This document shows positions 1-7,885 of a stretch of DNA of 38,057 nt, one piece after another (position 1 is the stretch's first letter; every line of letters begins with the position of its first letter). The stretch spans positions 1 through 38,057 of the forward strand of contig CAYRFP010000015.1 of NCBI GenBank assembly GCA_964423675.1. Reading direction: 5' to 3'. The DNA comes from RUG563 sp964423675. Lineage in GTDB: Bacteria; Bacillota; Clostridia; Christensenellales; Aristaeellaceae. Both the position numbers and the translations under genes were made by a program. Below the pieces are notes generated by a model, which worked only from the letters and a program-made list of their open reading frames with translations, searched no databases and was not told the origin of the DNA.

Positions 1-1219
1 AGGTGGCTTTCTTCTCCGCATCGGTCAGATCCAGTTCATCCATATCGAGTTCAATCTCAATATGCTGCCGATTTTGAAGTTTGGACAATAAACATACCGT
101 CTCAACATGCTCTGTGTGCGGGAACATATCCACAGGAACGGCGCGTTCAGTGCGATAGCCATGCGTGGTGAGGAAACGCAGATCCCGTGCCAGAGTTTCG
201 GGCATGCAGGAGATATAGACCACTCTTTGCGGCGCCATTTGGCAAAGCGAGCGGAGAAACTTTTCGTCGCTGCCGGCGCGTGGCGGATCCATCATAACGA
301 CATCGACCTGTTCATTCCGCGCCACCATGCGACGCAGGAAATCCCCTGCATCGCCTGGATAAAAGGAGGCGTTTTCCACGCCGTTGCGTCGGGCGTTCTT
401 TTCCGCGTCCCGCACAGCATCGGGGTTTAGTTCCACACCAATGACCTGTGCAGCTTTATCCGCTGCCGCCAGGCCGATGGTGCCAATCCCGCAATAGGCG
501 TCCAGCAGCCGTTCGCGGCCGGTGAGCTGAGCAAAATCCACGGCCAGGGTGTATAGCGTTTCAGTCTGCACAGGGTTCACCTGATAAAAGGATGAGGGGG
601 AAATGGCAAAGCGCTTGCCGCACAACTCATCCACAATGAAACCTTTGCCATAGGCCACACGATTGCTTTTTCCCAGGATCATGGAGGTTTTAAAGCGATT
701 CAAATTGATGACAACAGAGGTGACGAAAGGACAGGCCTTCACCAGCGCGGCCACAAAGGAATTGCGGGCCGGAAATTCCGGCTGACCGATCACCAGCACC
801 ACCAGCATTTGCCCGGTTCGTTTTCCTACCCGCACCAGCACATGGCGCATTAGTCCCTGGCCGGAATCCTCGTTGTAGGGCTGCAAATGGAACTTCTCCA
901 TTAGATTTTTTACCACAGCAACCACCAGGTCTGCCCGTTCATCCTCGATCAGGCATTCCCGGATGGGGACCACTTGATGGGTTCCGGGGGCATAATTGCC
1001 GCTGACGATGCGACCGCGTCCGTCCAAGGCAAAGGCGGCATGTACCTTATTGCGATAATGATACGGGCTTTCCATGCCGCGAATCGATTCCACCGGACAA
1101 AAGTCGCCGATCAGCTTTTCTACGCGTTTTTGCTTTTCCAACAGCTGGGCTGCATATGCTTTATCTAACATTTGACATCCGCCGCAGCGGGCAGATACCG
1201 GACAATTTCTTTCGTTCAT
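1..1219 (-). CDS. rlmD: 23S rRNA (uracil-5-)-methyltransferase, RlmD/RlmCD type, 3' end outside window
   Basis: I translated this by hand on the minus strand; the frame is open from the ATG at 1219 to the window edge (406 codons seen), so the C-terminus is missing. It would methylate uracil C5 in 23S rRNA with S-adenosylmethionine. The N-terminus has the Fe-S cysteine pattern of RumA/RlmD enzymes (C6, C12, C15 as CPVSARCGGC, with a further Cys in PIRECL). The methyltransferase part shows DAYCGIGTIGLAA (SAM-binding loop), MDPPRAG, and the catalytic cysteine motif YISCMPETLARDL. After the usual enzyme end (VETVCLLSKL) the frame continues into an acidic tail, QHIEIELDMDELDLTDAEKK, like the C-terminal extension of many clostridial homologues. 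The start follows GGAGGAAG. TrmA-type tRNA methylation is less likely given the N-terminal Fe-S motif. Confidence 0.93.
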   Translation of the reverse strand, partial: MNERNCPVSARCGGCQMLDKAYAAQLLEKQKRVEKLIGDFCPVESIRGMESPYHYRNKVHAAFALDGRGRIVSGNYAPGTHQVVPIRECLIEDERADLVVAVVKNLMEKFHLQPYNEDSGQGLMRHVLVRVGKRTGQMLVVLVIGQPEFPARNSFVAALVKACPFVTSVVINLNRFKTSMILGKSNRVAYGKGFIVDELCGKRFAISPSSFYQVNPVQTETLYTLAVDFAQLTGRERLLDAYCGIGTIGLAAADKAAQVIGVELNPDAVRDAEKNARRNGVENASFYPGDAGDFLRRMVARNEQVDVVMMDPPRAGSDEKFLRSLCQMAPQRVVYISCMPETLARDLRFLTTHGYRTERAVPVDMFPHTEHVETVCLLSKLQNRQHIEIELDMDELDLTDAEKKAT

Positions 1220-1239
1220 GCTTTCTTCCTCCTAAAAAT

Positions 1240-1268
1240 ATTATAGCATGGGCAGCAGAAATCGGCAA
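1240..1268 (-). promoter_or_regulatory. Promoter of the rRNA methyltransferase gene
   Basis: Read on the minus strand: -35 TTGCCG (1268-1263), a 17-base spacer and a perfect -10 TATAAT (1245-1240), about 20 bases upstream of the ATG at 1219. Spacing and match fit a housekeeping sigma-A promoter. Confidence 0.75.
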
Positions 1269-1355
1269 GGAAAACGCACGGTGCTTCATTCTAAGAGCGC
1301 GCATGGAGGAAAAAACCAGAATTCGTAAATTTTTTTAATTTGCAGGGGGTGCCTA

Positions 1356-1384
1356 TTTCATCCGTCAATAAAATATGCTATAAT
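1356..1384 (+). promoter_or_regulatory. Promoter of the CNNM transporter transcript
   Basis: Perfect -10 TATAAT at 1379-1384; the best -35 at 17-base spacing is the weak TTTCAT (1356-1361). Transcription would start near 1391 and leave an untranslated leader of about 250 bases before the transporter gene. Confidence 0.6.
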
Positions 1385-1390
1385 AAAAAA

Positions 1391-1485
1391 TATAGCGCTG
1401 GCTAAAACGGGCGCTATGCGGCGGCAAGCCAGATGCTTCCGCCGGGAAATGGATCCTGCTGTAATTTTGGAAAGGAGTTGGTTTT
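1391..1485 (+). promoter_or_regulatory. Structured 5' leader RNA, unidentified (candidate cis-regulatory element)
   Basis: The leader begins with a 7-bp hairpin (ATAGCGC 1392-1398 with GCGCTAT 1411-1417, 12-base loop). A second hairpin follows: CGGCGG 1419-1424 with CCGCCG 1439-1444, plus an inner AAGC/GCTT. TGGCT in the first loop (1399-1403) is complementary to AGCCA in the second (1427-1431), so a loop-loop contact or alternative fold is possible. GGATCC at 1451-1456 can pair with GGATCC at 1488-1493, placing the AAAGGAG ribosome site of the leader ORF in the loop. I do not recognise a known riboswitch; it does not look like the M-box. Whether it senses anything is inference. Confidence 0.45.
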
Positions 1486-1656
1486 GTGGATCCACTGCCC
1501 CGAAGTAGCTATTTGAATCAAGAAAATGACCTTGCAGGAAGGGCCTCCCTTTTGAACCGGGAAGCGCCGCCGGGGCGCAAAGCAGCGGCGGACACAACAG
1601 GTGCAAAAAGAAATTTGGTTGAAATACTGGGAGGAAACGGACTGTGTCAGATGTGA
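1486..1656 (+). CDS. Possible leader peptide upstream of CNNM transporter (56 aa)
   Basis: A GTG-started ORF of 56 codons preceded by AAAGGAG (1471-1477), ending in TGA at 1654-1656, inside the transporter gene that starts at 1644. It opens with VDPLPRSSYL, an acidic and proline-containing start that recalls, without proven homology, leader peptides such as MgtL of magnesium-transporter mRNAs. The rest is Arg/Ala/Gly-rich and shows no domain. Its RBS lies in the loop of a potential GGATCC stem and its end overlaps the next start by 13 bases, so translational coupling is possible. It could equally be a chance ORF in a non-coding leader. Confidence 0.35.
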   Translation: MDPLPRSSYLNQENDLAGRASLLNREAPPGRKAAADTTGAKRNLVEILGGNGLCQM

Positions 1657-2993
1657 TTCGACAATTGCTTTTACAGGTTTTTCTGATTTTTCTTAACGCT
1701 TTTTTTGCCGCGACAGAAATCGCGGTGATCTCTCTAAACGAAAAAAAGGTGAAGGCTCAGGCGGAGGATGGCGATAAAAAAGCGCAGAAGATGCTGAAAA
1801 TGATCGAAGAGCCTACGCGCTTTTTATCCACGATCCAAATCGGCATCACGCTGGCGGGTTTTCTGGGCTCGGCTTTTGCGGCGGATAACTTTGCCCAGCG
1901 GCTCAGCGATGCGATTGTGAAAGCATTCAATCTTTCTGCTCAGAGCGCCTCGGCGGTGAATACCGCATCGGTTATTCTGATTACCCTGGTGCTTTCCTTC
2001 TTTACCCTGGTTCTGGGTGAACTGGTGCCCAAACGGGTAGCCATGCGGCACAAGGAAAAGCTGGCCAAGCTGGTTTGTGGTTTCATCTCCACGTTGGCTT
2101 CCTTGCTGAAACCTATTATTTGGCTGCTGACTGCATCGACCAACGGCGTGCTTCGTTTGCTGGGGATTGATCCTAATGCCAAGGAAGAGCCGGTTTCCGA
2201 AGAGGATATTGTGCTGATGCTGGACGCAGGCGCGGATGAGGGAAGCCTGAAGCAGGAGGATATTGCGTATATCAAAAACGTCTTCAAGCTGGATCGGATG
2301 ACTGCCGAAGACGTGATGACTCCGCGCAAGGCCGTGGTGTTTATTTATGCCGATGCAACGGAGCAGGAAATCATGGACGTGATCGAGCGGGAAGGCTATT
2401 CCCGTATTCCCGTGATCGGCGAAGATGAGGACAATATTCTGGGCATTCTCCATACCCGGGATTATCTGCTGCGCAGGAATGCGCCAGATTTCAAGCTGGA
2501 AGAGATTCTCCATCAGGCCACCTTTGTGCCTGAAACCGTGCATCTGGATTTGCTGTTTAAAGATATGCAGACCGATCACAACCATATGGTGATCGTGGTC
2601 AACGAATATGGCGAAACTGCCGGTATCGTGACCATGGAGGACGTGATCGAGGAACTGATGGGCGAAATCTGGGACGAACGGGACGAAGCGGTTGAAAACA
2701 TTGTGCCGCTTTGCGAGGGCAAGTACCGAGTACTGTGTTCCGCGCCGGTATCTGAATTTTTCGAATTCTTCTCTCTGGAGGAGGAAACCGAAGCGGCTAC
2801 CGTGAACGGCTGGATTCTGGAGCATAGTGGCAATATCCCCGAAGAAGGCTATACGTTCGACTGCCAGGGGCTGCATATCGTCGTGACCAAGGCAGATGAT
2901 CTGATGGCTCATGAAATTCTGGTTGCCCAGACGAAAAACGAGGCTCCCATGCTGGAACAGACCAATGAAAGGATAAAAGAGCATAATGCATGA
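1644..2993 (+). CDS. CNNM/HlyC-CorC family transporter (DUF21-CBS-CorC_HlyC)
   Basis: This 449-residue membrane protein has the full architecture of CNNM/MpfA/CorC proteins, implicated in Mg2+ (or Co2+) efflux. An N-terminal DUF21 transmembrane domain (about residues 1-180) includes NAFFAATEIAVISLN and the conserved LGELVPKRVA. A CBS pair follows (about 210-335; RIPVIGEDEDNILGILH, VVNEYGETAGIVTMEDVIEELMGEI) and a CorC_HlyC domain (about 350-430). Translation starts at GTG 1644 after GGAGG (1630-1634). The stop overlaps the M42 peptidase start by 8 bases (ATGCATGA), so the two are translationally coupled. The substrate is inferred from family only. The long leader suggests expression is controlled after transcription initiation. 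Confidence 0.92.
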   Translation: MSDVIRQLLLQVFLIFLNAFFAATEIAVISLNEKKVKAQAEDGDKKAQKMLKMIEEPTRFLSTIQIGITLAGFLGSAFAADNFAQRLSDAIVKAFNLSAQSASAVNTASVILITLVLSFFTLVLGELVPKRVAMRHKEKLAKLVCGFISTLASLLKPIIWLLTASTNGVLRLLGIDPNAKEEPVSEEDIVLMLDAGADEGSLKQEDIAYIKNVFKLDRMTAEDVMTPRKAVVFIYADATEQEIMDVIEREGYSRIPVIGEDEDNILGILHTRDYLLRRNAPDFKLEEILHQATFVPETVHLDLLFKDMQTDHNHMVIVVNEYGETAGIVTMEDVIEELMGEIWDERDEAVENIVPLCEGKYRVLCSAPVSEFFEFFSLEEETEAATVNGWILEHSGNIPEEGYTFDCQGLHIVVTKADDLMAHEILVAQTKNEAPMLEQTNERIKEHNA

Positions 2994-4005
2994 AAACGCA
3001 CTGAAATATATGAAAGAGCTGCTGGCTATTCCCTCGCCCACGGGCTATACCCGGGAAGTGGCGGATTATCTGGTGGATACGCTGACTGGCATGGGTTTTT
3101 CTCCGGTTCGTTCCCGCAAAGGCGGCGTTTATTGCGAATTGGGCGGCGCAGGCCGGGGGCTGCTGGTATCGGCCCATGTGGATACGCTGGGACTGATGGT
3201 TCGATCCATTAAGAATAACGGTCGCATCCGCTATACCCACGTGGGCGGCGGCCATGATGCCACTATTGAAACGGAAAACTGCATTGTCCATACTCGGGAT
3301 GGCAGAACCTATTCGGGCACCATCCAGTCGGCCAAGGCCAGCCAGCATGTATACCGCGTCATGGGCGAGGAGCCCAGAAATGATGAAACCCTGGAAATTG
3401 TGCTGGATGCGGAAGTGCATTCTGCCAAGGATGTGGAAGCATTGGGCATTGAAACGGGGTGCTTCGTTTCTCTGGATCCAAGAACGGTGATTACGCCGTC
3501 CGGTTATATCAAGAGCCGGTATCTGGATGATAAAGCCAGCGCGGGCATGTTGCTGGCGCTGGCCAAGGAAGTGGCGGATGGCCGGCTGACGCTGAGCCGT
3601 CGTGTCGCTGTTCAGTTCACGGTGTTTGAGGAAGTGGGCCACGGGGCGGCGCTGCCGATTCCCGAAGGCATAGAAGATATGCTGGCGGTGGACATGGGCT
3701 GCGTGGGCGATGATCTGAAATGCGATGAGACCATGGTTTCTATCTGTGTGAAAGATTCCAGCGGCCCCTATCATTACGAAATGACCGGCGAACTGATTGC
3801 ATTGGCCAAGGAAAATGGAATCGCCTATGCGGCTGATGTGTATCCGTTCTACAGTTCCGATGCAAGCGCCGCTATTCGGGCGGGCAATGATGTGCGCCAT
3901 GCGTTGATTGGCACAGGCGTGTTCGCATCCCATGGTTATGAACGTACGCATGTGAAGGGCGTTAACAACACCTGCGATCTAATCTGCGCCTATGTGACGC
4001 ATTGA
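2986..4005 (+). CDS. M42 family metallopeptidase (aminopeptidase/endoglucanase-like)
   Basis: A cytosolic di-zinc aminopeptidase of the M42 (PepA/FrvX/YsdC) family, 339 residues, the normal family length. The metal and catalytic residues appear in order: SAHVDTLG (H64, D66), YLDDKAS (D182), FEEVGHG (E215/E216), VDMG (D236) and THVKG near the end (H322). M42 enzymes form large tetrahedral oligomers that trim peptides; substrate preference cannot be read from the sequence. Its ATG overlaps the stop of the CNNM gene, so both come from one transcript, an arrangement that need not imply a shared function. The transcript ends at the palindromic terminator downstream. Confidence 0.92.
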   Translation: MHENALKYMKELLAIPSPTGYTREVADYLVDTLTGMGFSPVRSRKGGVYCELGGAGRGLLVSAHVDTLGLMVRSIKNNGRIRYTHVGGGHDATIETENCIVHTRDGRTYSGTIQSAKASQHVYRVMGEEPRNDETLEIVLDAEVHSAKDVEALGIETGCFVSLDPRTVITPSGYIKSRYLDDKASAGMLLALAKEVADGRLTLSRRVAVQFTVFEEVGHGAALPIPEGIEDMLAVDMGCVGDDLKCDETMVSICVKDSSGPYHYEMTGELIALAKENGIAYAADVYPFYSSDASAAIRAGNDVRHALIGTGVFASHGYERTHVKGVNNTCDLICAYVTH

Positions 4006-4043
4006 TGAGTTCGTAGGTCTGGAGTAATCGTACGTTTGGAAAA

Positions 4044-4085
4044 ATGAAACGGGGGCTTTCTTTTAAAAGAAAGCCCCCGTTTCAT
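4044..4085. terminator. Bidirectional terminator, perfect 42-base palindrome
   Basis: A perfect self-complementary sequence: ATGAAACGGGGGCTTTC, TTTTAAAA at the centre, then GAAAGCCCCCGTTTCAT. It lies between the convergent M42 peptidase (+) and TetR (-) genes. The GC-rich core with T- and A-rich flanks suits termination in both directions. Confidence 0.85.
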
Positions 4086-4092
4086 ATCTGTT

Positions 4093-4779
4093 TTACCCCT
4101 GCGTTTGCCTGCGCAGCCGAGTGATGGCATGACCAATGGTTTGCAGCGCTTCATCAGCCCGAATCAGTTCAATAGAGCCATAGGGTGCATCCAGTAAGCG
4201 TTCCCAAATGAACCGTTCAGTGTCGATTAACTGAATAATGCGGCCGGTTCCTGCGCCTTCCATCAGTGCGGCGGCTTCGACCATCATTCGCTGGTAGAGG
4301 ATGGTATAAGTGTCCCACAGAATTTCAGGCAGCATAGGGTTGGCGAAATACACCTTGCCCGCTACCCGCAAAAGCTCCAGCGTATCGCATAGAACCGGGA
4401 AAAACAGCTGCTTTTGTGCATCTAAAATAGCTTGGCGAACCACGCCGCCATCTGCTAAGCCTTCCAGCGGCAGAAGTAAAGCAATGTTTTTTTCTTCTCC
4501 GGCGCGAAAGGGCATGGCGTAATAGATCAGCCCATTGAGCCGGGCCAGCGCATCATCATAGCTTTCCTGCTGGTATGCTTCGAAGGATTCCTCCGCCTGC
4601 CGGCGGCATAAGGCGGAGAGCACCTGCAGCTTGGATTCGTAATGATGATAAAAGCTGCCTTTGCTGCAATGGAGGGCATCCAGCATGTCCTGAACCGTGG
4701 CAGCGGCATAGCCTTTTTCAAAGAACAGTGGAGCCGCCGCATCCAAGATGGCCTGTTTGCGCAAATCTCCCTTGAGCAT
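4093..4779 (-). CDS. TetR/AcrR family transcriptional regulator
   Basis: A 228-residue repressor-type protein. The N-terminal helix-turn-helix is clear: ILDAAAPLFFEKGYAAATVQDMLDALHCSKGSFYHHYESK. The C-terminal ligand domain is not assignable. I chose ATG 4779 because AGGAAAGG (4796-4789) lies nine bases ahead of it. In-frame ATGs at 4809 and 4788 exist, but the first has no ribosome site and the second lies directly against it. The gene follows the VanW-domain gene on the same strand; VanW ends at 4796, so they are probably cotranscribed and coupled. It may regulate its own operon, though no operator is evident. Confidence 0.88.
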   Translation of the reverse strand: MLKGDLRKQAILDAAAPLFFEKGYAAATVQDMLDALHCSKGSFYHHYESKLQVLSALCRRQAEESFEAYQQESYDDALARLNGLIYYAMPFRAGEEKNIALLLPLEGLADGGVVRQAILDAQKQLFFPVLCDTLELLRVAGKVYFANPMLPEILWDTYTILYQRMMVEAAALMEGAGTGRIIQLIDTERFIWERLLDAPYGSIELIRADEALQTIGHAITRLRRQTQG

Positions 4780-4795
4780 AGAAATCATCCTTTCC

Positions 4796-6475
4796 TCAGT
4801 TGTATTCAATTACCTGCTGAATCATTTTATACGTAGAGGAGCAAAGCTTTTCCCGTTTGTATTCCGCGCCGTTTCGTAGATAGACCTTGTAGGTGTCTAC
4901 CACATAGCCCGTTCTCGCCTTTTTCTTTTCCTGAACGGTGCCGGGCTCCAGCAATGGGTTTTGTTCATAAAGCGGCTCGGCTGGGGGCTCGGTGGTGGAT
5001 AGCAGCTCTGTTTCCAGTTGTATGGATACGCCGGCCCCCAGGGTTGCGCCGTAGATTTCCACGGTGCATTGGCGGTTTTGATAATAGGCTACGATGAAAA
5101 TCGGAGTGGTTTTATCGTTGCGGAAGGTGAAATCCAGGTTGGGCCAATTGACAGTGGCGTCCCGGCCTTTATCCACGTAATTACTGGGCCAGGTATGGGG
5201 AGAACGTGTTAGAATGGTCAGATCCGCCATGGCGGCAGCGTTAAAAAGTGTGCTGCTGACCTGACAAACCCCGCCGCCCACCTCGTCCACCGTTGTGCCT
5301 CCGGCGATAGCGGCAGCAGGCAGATAGCCCTTTTCCGTGGTGCGCTGTCCTGTGGCTTCATTAAAGGAGAAGGTTTCGCCTGGCATGACCACCGTGCCGG
5401 AAATAGCGTTGGCAGCTAGGTTGATATTGCTGTTGCGGTTTTGCGATGAGGTGGTTTCAGTAGTGAAGGAAGAAACAAGAGCGAAGGAGTTCATCAACTC
5501 TACTCGTGTGACCGTGGGGGTCAGCACAGTGGATTCCATGGCAATGGTGGCTGTATAATTCCGTGCATCCAGGGCGGCGATAATTTTCTGATACAGCGCG
5601 TCACCGTCCAGCTTTGCGCCTTGCTGATCCTGCGTAAAGGTGAAGGAACGGGAGGAAAAATCAAAGGTGGCCAGCTGCGCATCCACGGGATCGCGGTTGA
5701 TGTTGTTTTCAATAATAGCCACCAGTTCCCGGACGGTGTTGGGATCGTAGGTGGATTCGGTATAAAGATAAGCGGGGTTGGAAACGGTGTGGTATAAATG
5801 GGCGTATCGATAAGCAAAAGGCGTCATGGAGGAGCCCAGCGTTTCCGTGGTTCCCTGCCGCCCGATGGCGTAAGCTGTATCCAGCACGGCAGAAATATTC
5901 CGGGTAAAAAGAAGTTCCTCCGGGGTAATCACCCAGGTTTGTCCGTCAATGTTCAGCGTGATTCGAAGGCCGCTGACAGGATTAACTGCCCCGGAACTCA
6001 GCGCAGCCTCAGCTTCAGCCCGGTTCATACCACCGATATGCACGTCATCCACCAATACACCCTGAGCGAAGGTTTCCTGTTGCGTAACGGCCACCTGCTT
6101 GCGAAACGGCACATAGGCAGCATGGAGCGAATAGAGCAGATAGCTTAACAGCGCAAAGATGGATAAAGCGCAGAGAAAAATAAAAGTCCATAAAGCGGTG
6201 GACGAACTTTTTCGGGGAGAGCCGCCGTTTGCCCAGCCTTGAACGGCCACGGGCTGGGGCAGATAATCTGCGCTGTCCGCGAAGACTTCGTTTTCTTCCT
6301 GTTCCTGGGCTTGATAGACCTGATCGGGATATGATGCCCAATCTTCCTGCGTACGGGGAACCATATCCATGCTGTCGATGGGATCAGGGGGATAGGAAGG
6401 GCGTAACGGCTGCGCCGCATTGGCTTCCAGATCCATCCTTTGCCGCCGCTGACGATGGCGCTCCGTTCGAGACAT
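4796..6475 (-). CDS. VanW family membrane-anchored protein with peptidoglycan-binding-like domain
   Basis: 559 residues. The first 90 are hydrophilic and probably disordered (cytosolic), followed by one transmembrane helix at about 93-118 (WTFIFLCALSIFALLSYLLY), so the rest lies outside. Residues of about 140-330 resemble the putative peptidoglycan-binding domain often found with VanW (GVLVDDVHIGGMNRAEAEAAL, LNIDGQTWVITPEEL). The VanW domain follows (FALVSSFTTETTSSQNRNSNI, MPGETFSFNEATGQRT, GGGVCQVSSTLFNAA). The family is common in Gram-positive cell-wall loci and some members sit in vancomycin-resistance clusters; the biochemical role is unknown. The RBS AAAAGGAGGAA precedes ATG 6475. No resistance genes lie nearby, so glycopeptide resistance should not be inferred. 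Confidence 0.88.
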   Translation of the reverse strand: MSRTERHRQRRQRMDLEANAAQPLRPSYPPDPIDSMDMVPRTQEDWASYPDQVYQAQEQEENEVFADSADYLPQPVAVQGWANGGSPRKSSSTALWTFIFLCALSIFALLSYLLYSLHAAYVPFRKQVAVTQQETFAQGVLVDDVHIGGMNRAEAEAALSSGAVNPVSGLRITLNIDGQTWVITPEELLFTRNISAVLDTAYAIGRQGTTETLGSSMTPFAYRYAHLYHTVSNPAYLYTESTYDPNTVRELVAIIENNINRDPVDAQLATFDFSSRSFTFTQDQQGAKLDGDALYQKIIAALDARNYTATIAMESTVLTPTVTRVELMNSFALVSSFTTETTSSQNRNSNINLAANAISGTVVMPGETFSFNEATGQRTTEKGYLPAAAIAGGTTVDEVGGGVCQVSSTLFNAAAMADLTILTRSPHTWPSNYVDKGRDATVNWPNLDFTFRNDKTTPIFIVAYYQNRQCTVEIYGATLGAGVSIQLETELLSTTEPPAEPLYEQNPLLEPGTVQEKKKARTGYVVDTYKVYLRNGAEYKREKLCSSTYKMIQQVIEYN

Positions 6476-6516
6476 GCGTTTTCCTCCTTTTCATGAAACA
6501 TACCTGATTCTATTCT

Positions 6517-6545
6517 ATTGTATAGCCCGGAGAATTATTTGTCAA
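6517..6545 (-). promoter_or_regulatory. Strong promoter of the VanW-TetR operon
   Basis: Read on the minus strand: consensus -35 TTGACA (6545-6540), 17-base spacer, -10 TACAAT (6522-6517), about 40 bases upstream of ATG 6475. Confidence 0.85.
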
Positions 6546-6620
6546 TGCGGCATAAAATTTTTACAAAAGCAGTGAAGAAACGGAAAAAGAAAGGATTTCA
6601 TCATCTATGCGAAAACAATA

Positions 6621-6663
6621 AAAAATTGCCCGTATGCAGTCTCCATGCGAGTTGCATACGGGC
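6621..6663 (-). terminator. Rho-independent terminator of the solute-binding protein gene
   Basis: On the minus strand an 11-bp stem (GCCCGTATGCA with TGCATACGGGC) with a 14-base loop is followed by AATTTTT. It lies about 80 bases past the stop of the solute-binding protein gene. Confidence 0.88.
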
Positions 6664-6741
6664 AGAACGGTTACTTGCCTGCGAGGTTTGTCAGAAACAC
6701 CTGCTCAAGCAATTCCGCAACAAAGCGGAAGAAGCGCTGAA

Positions 6742-7885
6742 TCACTTTTTAGCGTACATGGCGTTCACTTCCGCAGTAATTTCATCGCCGCCCATGCGCT
6801 TCCAGTTTTCAACGAAAGTATCAAAGCTTTCGATCGGCTCAACGCCCATAATGATTTTAAGCATCATTTCATCTTCTGCGGAGACCATGCTGGCCCACTT
6901 CATGGACATGACATCCGTAAACGCGGGATAGCACATATCAACAAATTCGAGATGCTCAGGATCATCCATGATGGCACTGCCAACAACACGAGAAGCATAA
7001 TAATACCAACCCGTTGAATCGCCATCTTCCAGCCACGCCTTGGACTGGTTCATGTAGCCGGTCAACTCAGCGCTTAGATCGGTACTATCATAACCGTTCT
7101 CAATAGCATTCTTGATCGCGATGCCCTCCCGGACAGGCGCGTCAAACCATTGAACCATAACCAAACCAGCGGCCTTCCAGGGCTCCAGCACTCTCTTGCC
7201 GTTTAGCTCAGGGCTTTCATTATAGAACTGTTCGATTTCCTTGATCTTGGGATCGTTTCCTCGCTGCCAGCAATAGTTCATCATTTCCAAGGCAACCTCA
7301 GGATGTTCATAACCTTTGCGGACGCACAGGAAGGCGGAATGTGGCGCGGGATTCATCGGGTGCATTTTGCCGTCTTCGTTGAGTGGGGCAAGAACTGGAA
7401 CCCAATCAGCATCCGGATTGATTTCCTTCAAGTTCTTCATGAATACACCCGGCATGTGCCAAGGGGCAAAGAGAATGCCAATTTTGTTCGTGGCAATTAG
7501 TTTTTTAATAGCTTCGTCATCGCGCGTTGCGAATTCGGGGTCAATCAAGCCGCGCTGATAGAGATCCGCCATGAAAGCAAGGGCTTCTCTCATTTCAGGC
7601 TGAATGGTGCCGTAAACGATGGAGCCATCCTCCTGATACATCCAGCTTCTCGGATATGCGCCGAACGTATTCACAATTGGATCGAAGGAAAGGTCGTAAG
7701 CGTACTTGCCGGCAATATCTGTAGAAAGTGGAAAGCCGATCATCGCCCCGTCGCCAGACATATTGTTATCTACGAAAGCCTGCGCAATCGCTACGCAGTC
7801 ATCCACTGTCTTGGGCAAATCTAGCCCCAACTTATCCAGCCAGTCTTTGCGCACCCAAGTGTAGCAGAATTCATATCTGTCATCC
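6742..7885 (-). pseudogene. Extracellular solute-binding protein (family 1, LplA/YtcQ-like), 5'-truncated
   Basis: About 375 residues of the C-terminal part of an ABC sugar-binding protein. It begins at YTWVRKDWLDKLGLDLPKT, a motif normally 130-170 residues into these lipoproteins. The signal peptide, lipobox and N-terminal lobe are absent. Only about 25 unrelated-looking codons precede this point before an in-frame stop (complement of 7927-7929). No ribosome site precedes the GTG at 7854. The intact C-terminus (WKRMGGDEITAEVNAMYAKK) and terminator show that only the 5' part is lost. It meets a truncated histidine kinase head to head. Family-1 binding proteins of this type are normally paired with LplB/YtcP permeases and YesMN two-component systems; the permeases are missing here. 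Confidence 0.8.

Noticed and set aside
1391..1485. Known riboswitch (M-box, yybP-ykoY Mn, NiCo, fluoride) at the CNNM leader
   Set aside because: The hairpins lack the conserved sequences I know for these classes, so only an unidentified structured leader is claimed.
1824..3951. Long minus-strand frames opposite the CNNM and M42 genes
   Set aside because: Antisense shadows of well-supported genes, without ribosome sites or domain motifs.
4796..6475. Vancomycin resistance determinant
   Set aside because: VanW-domain proteins are widespread in Firmicutes and no vanH/A/X or sensor genes are present.
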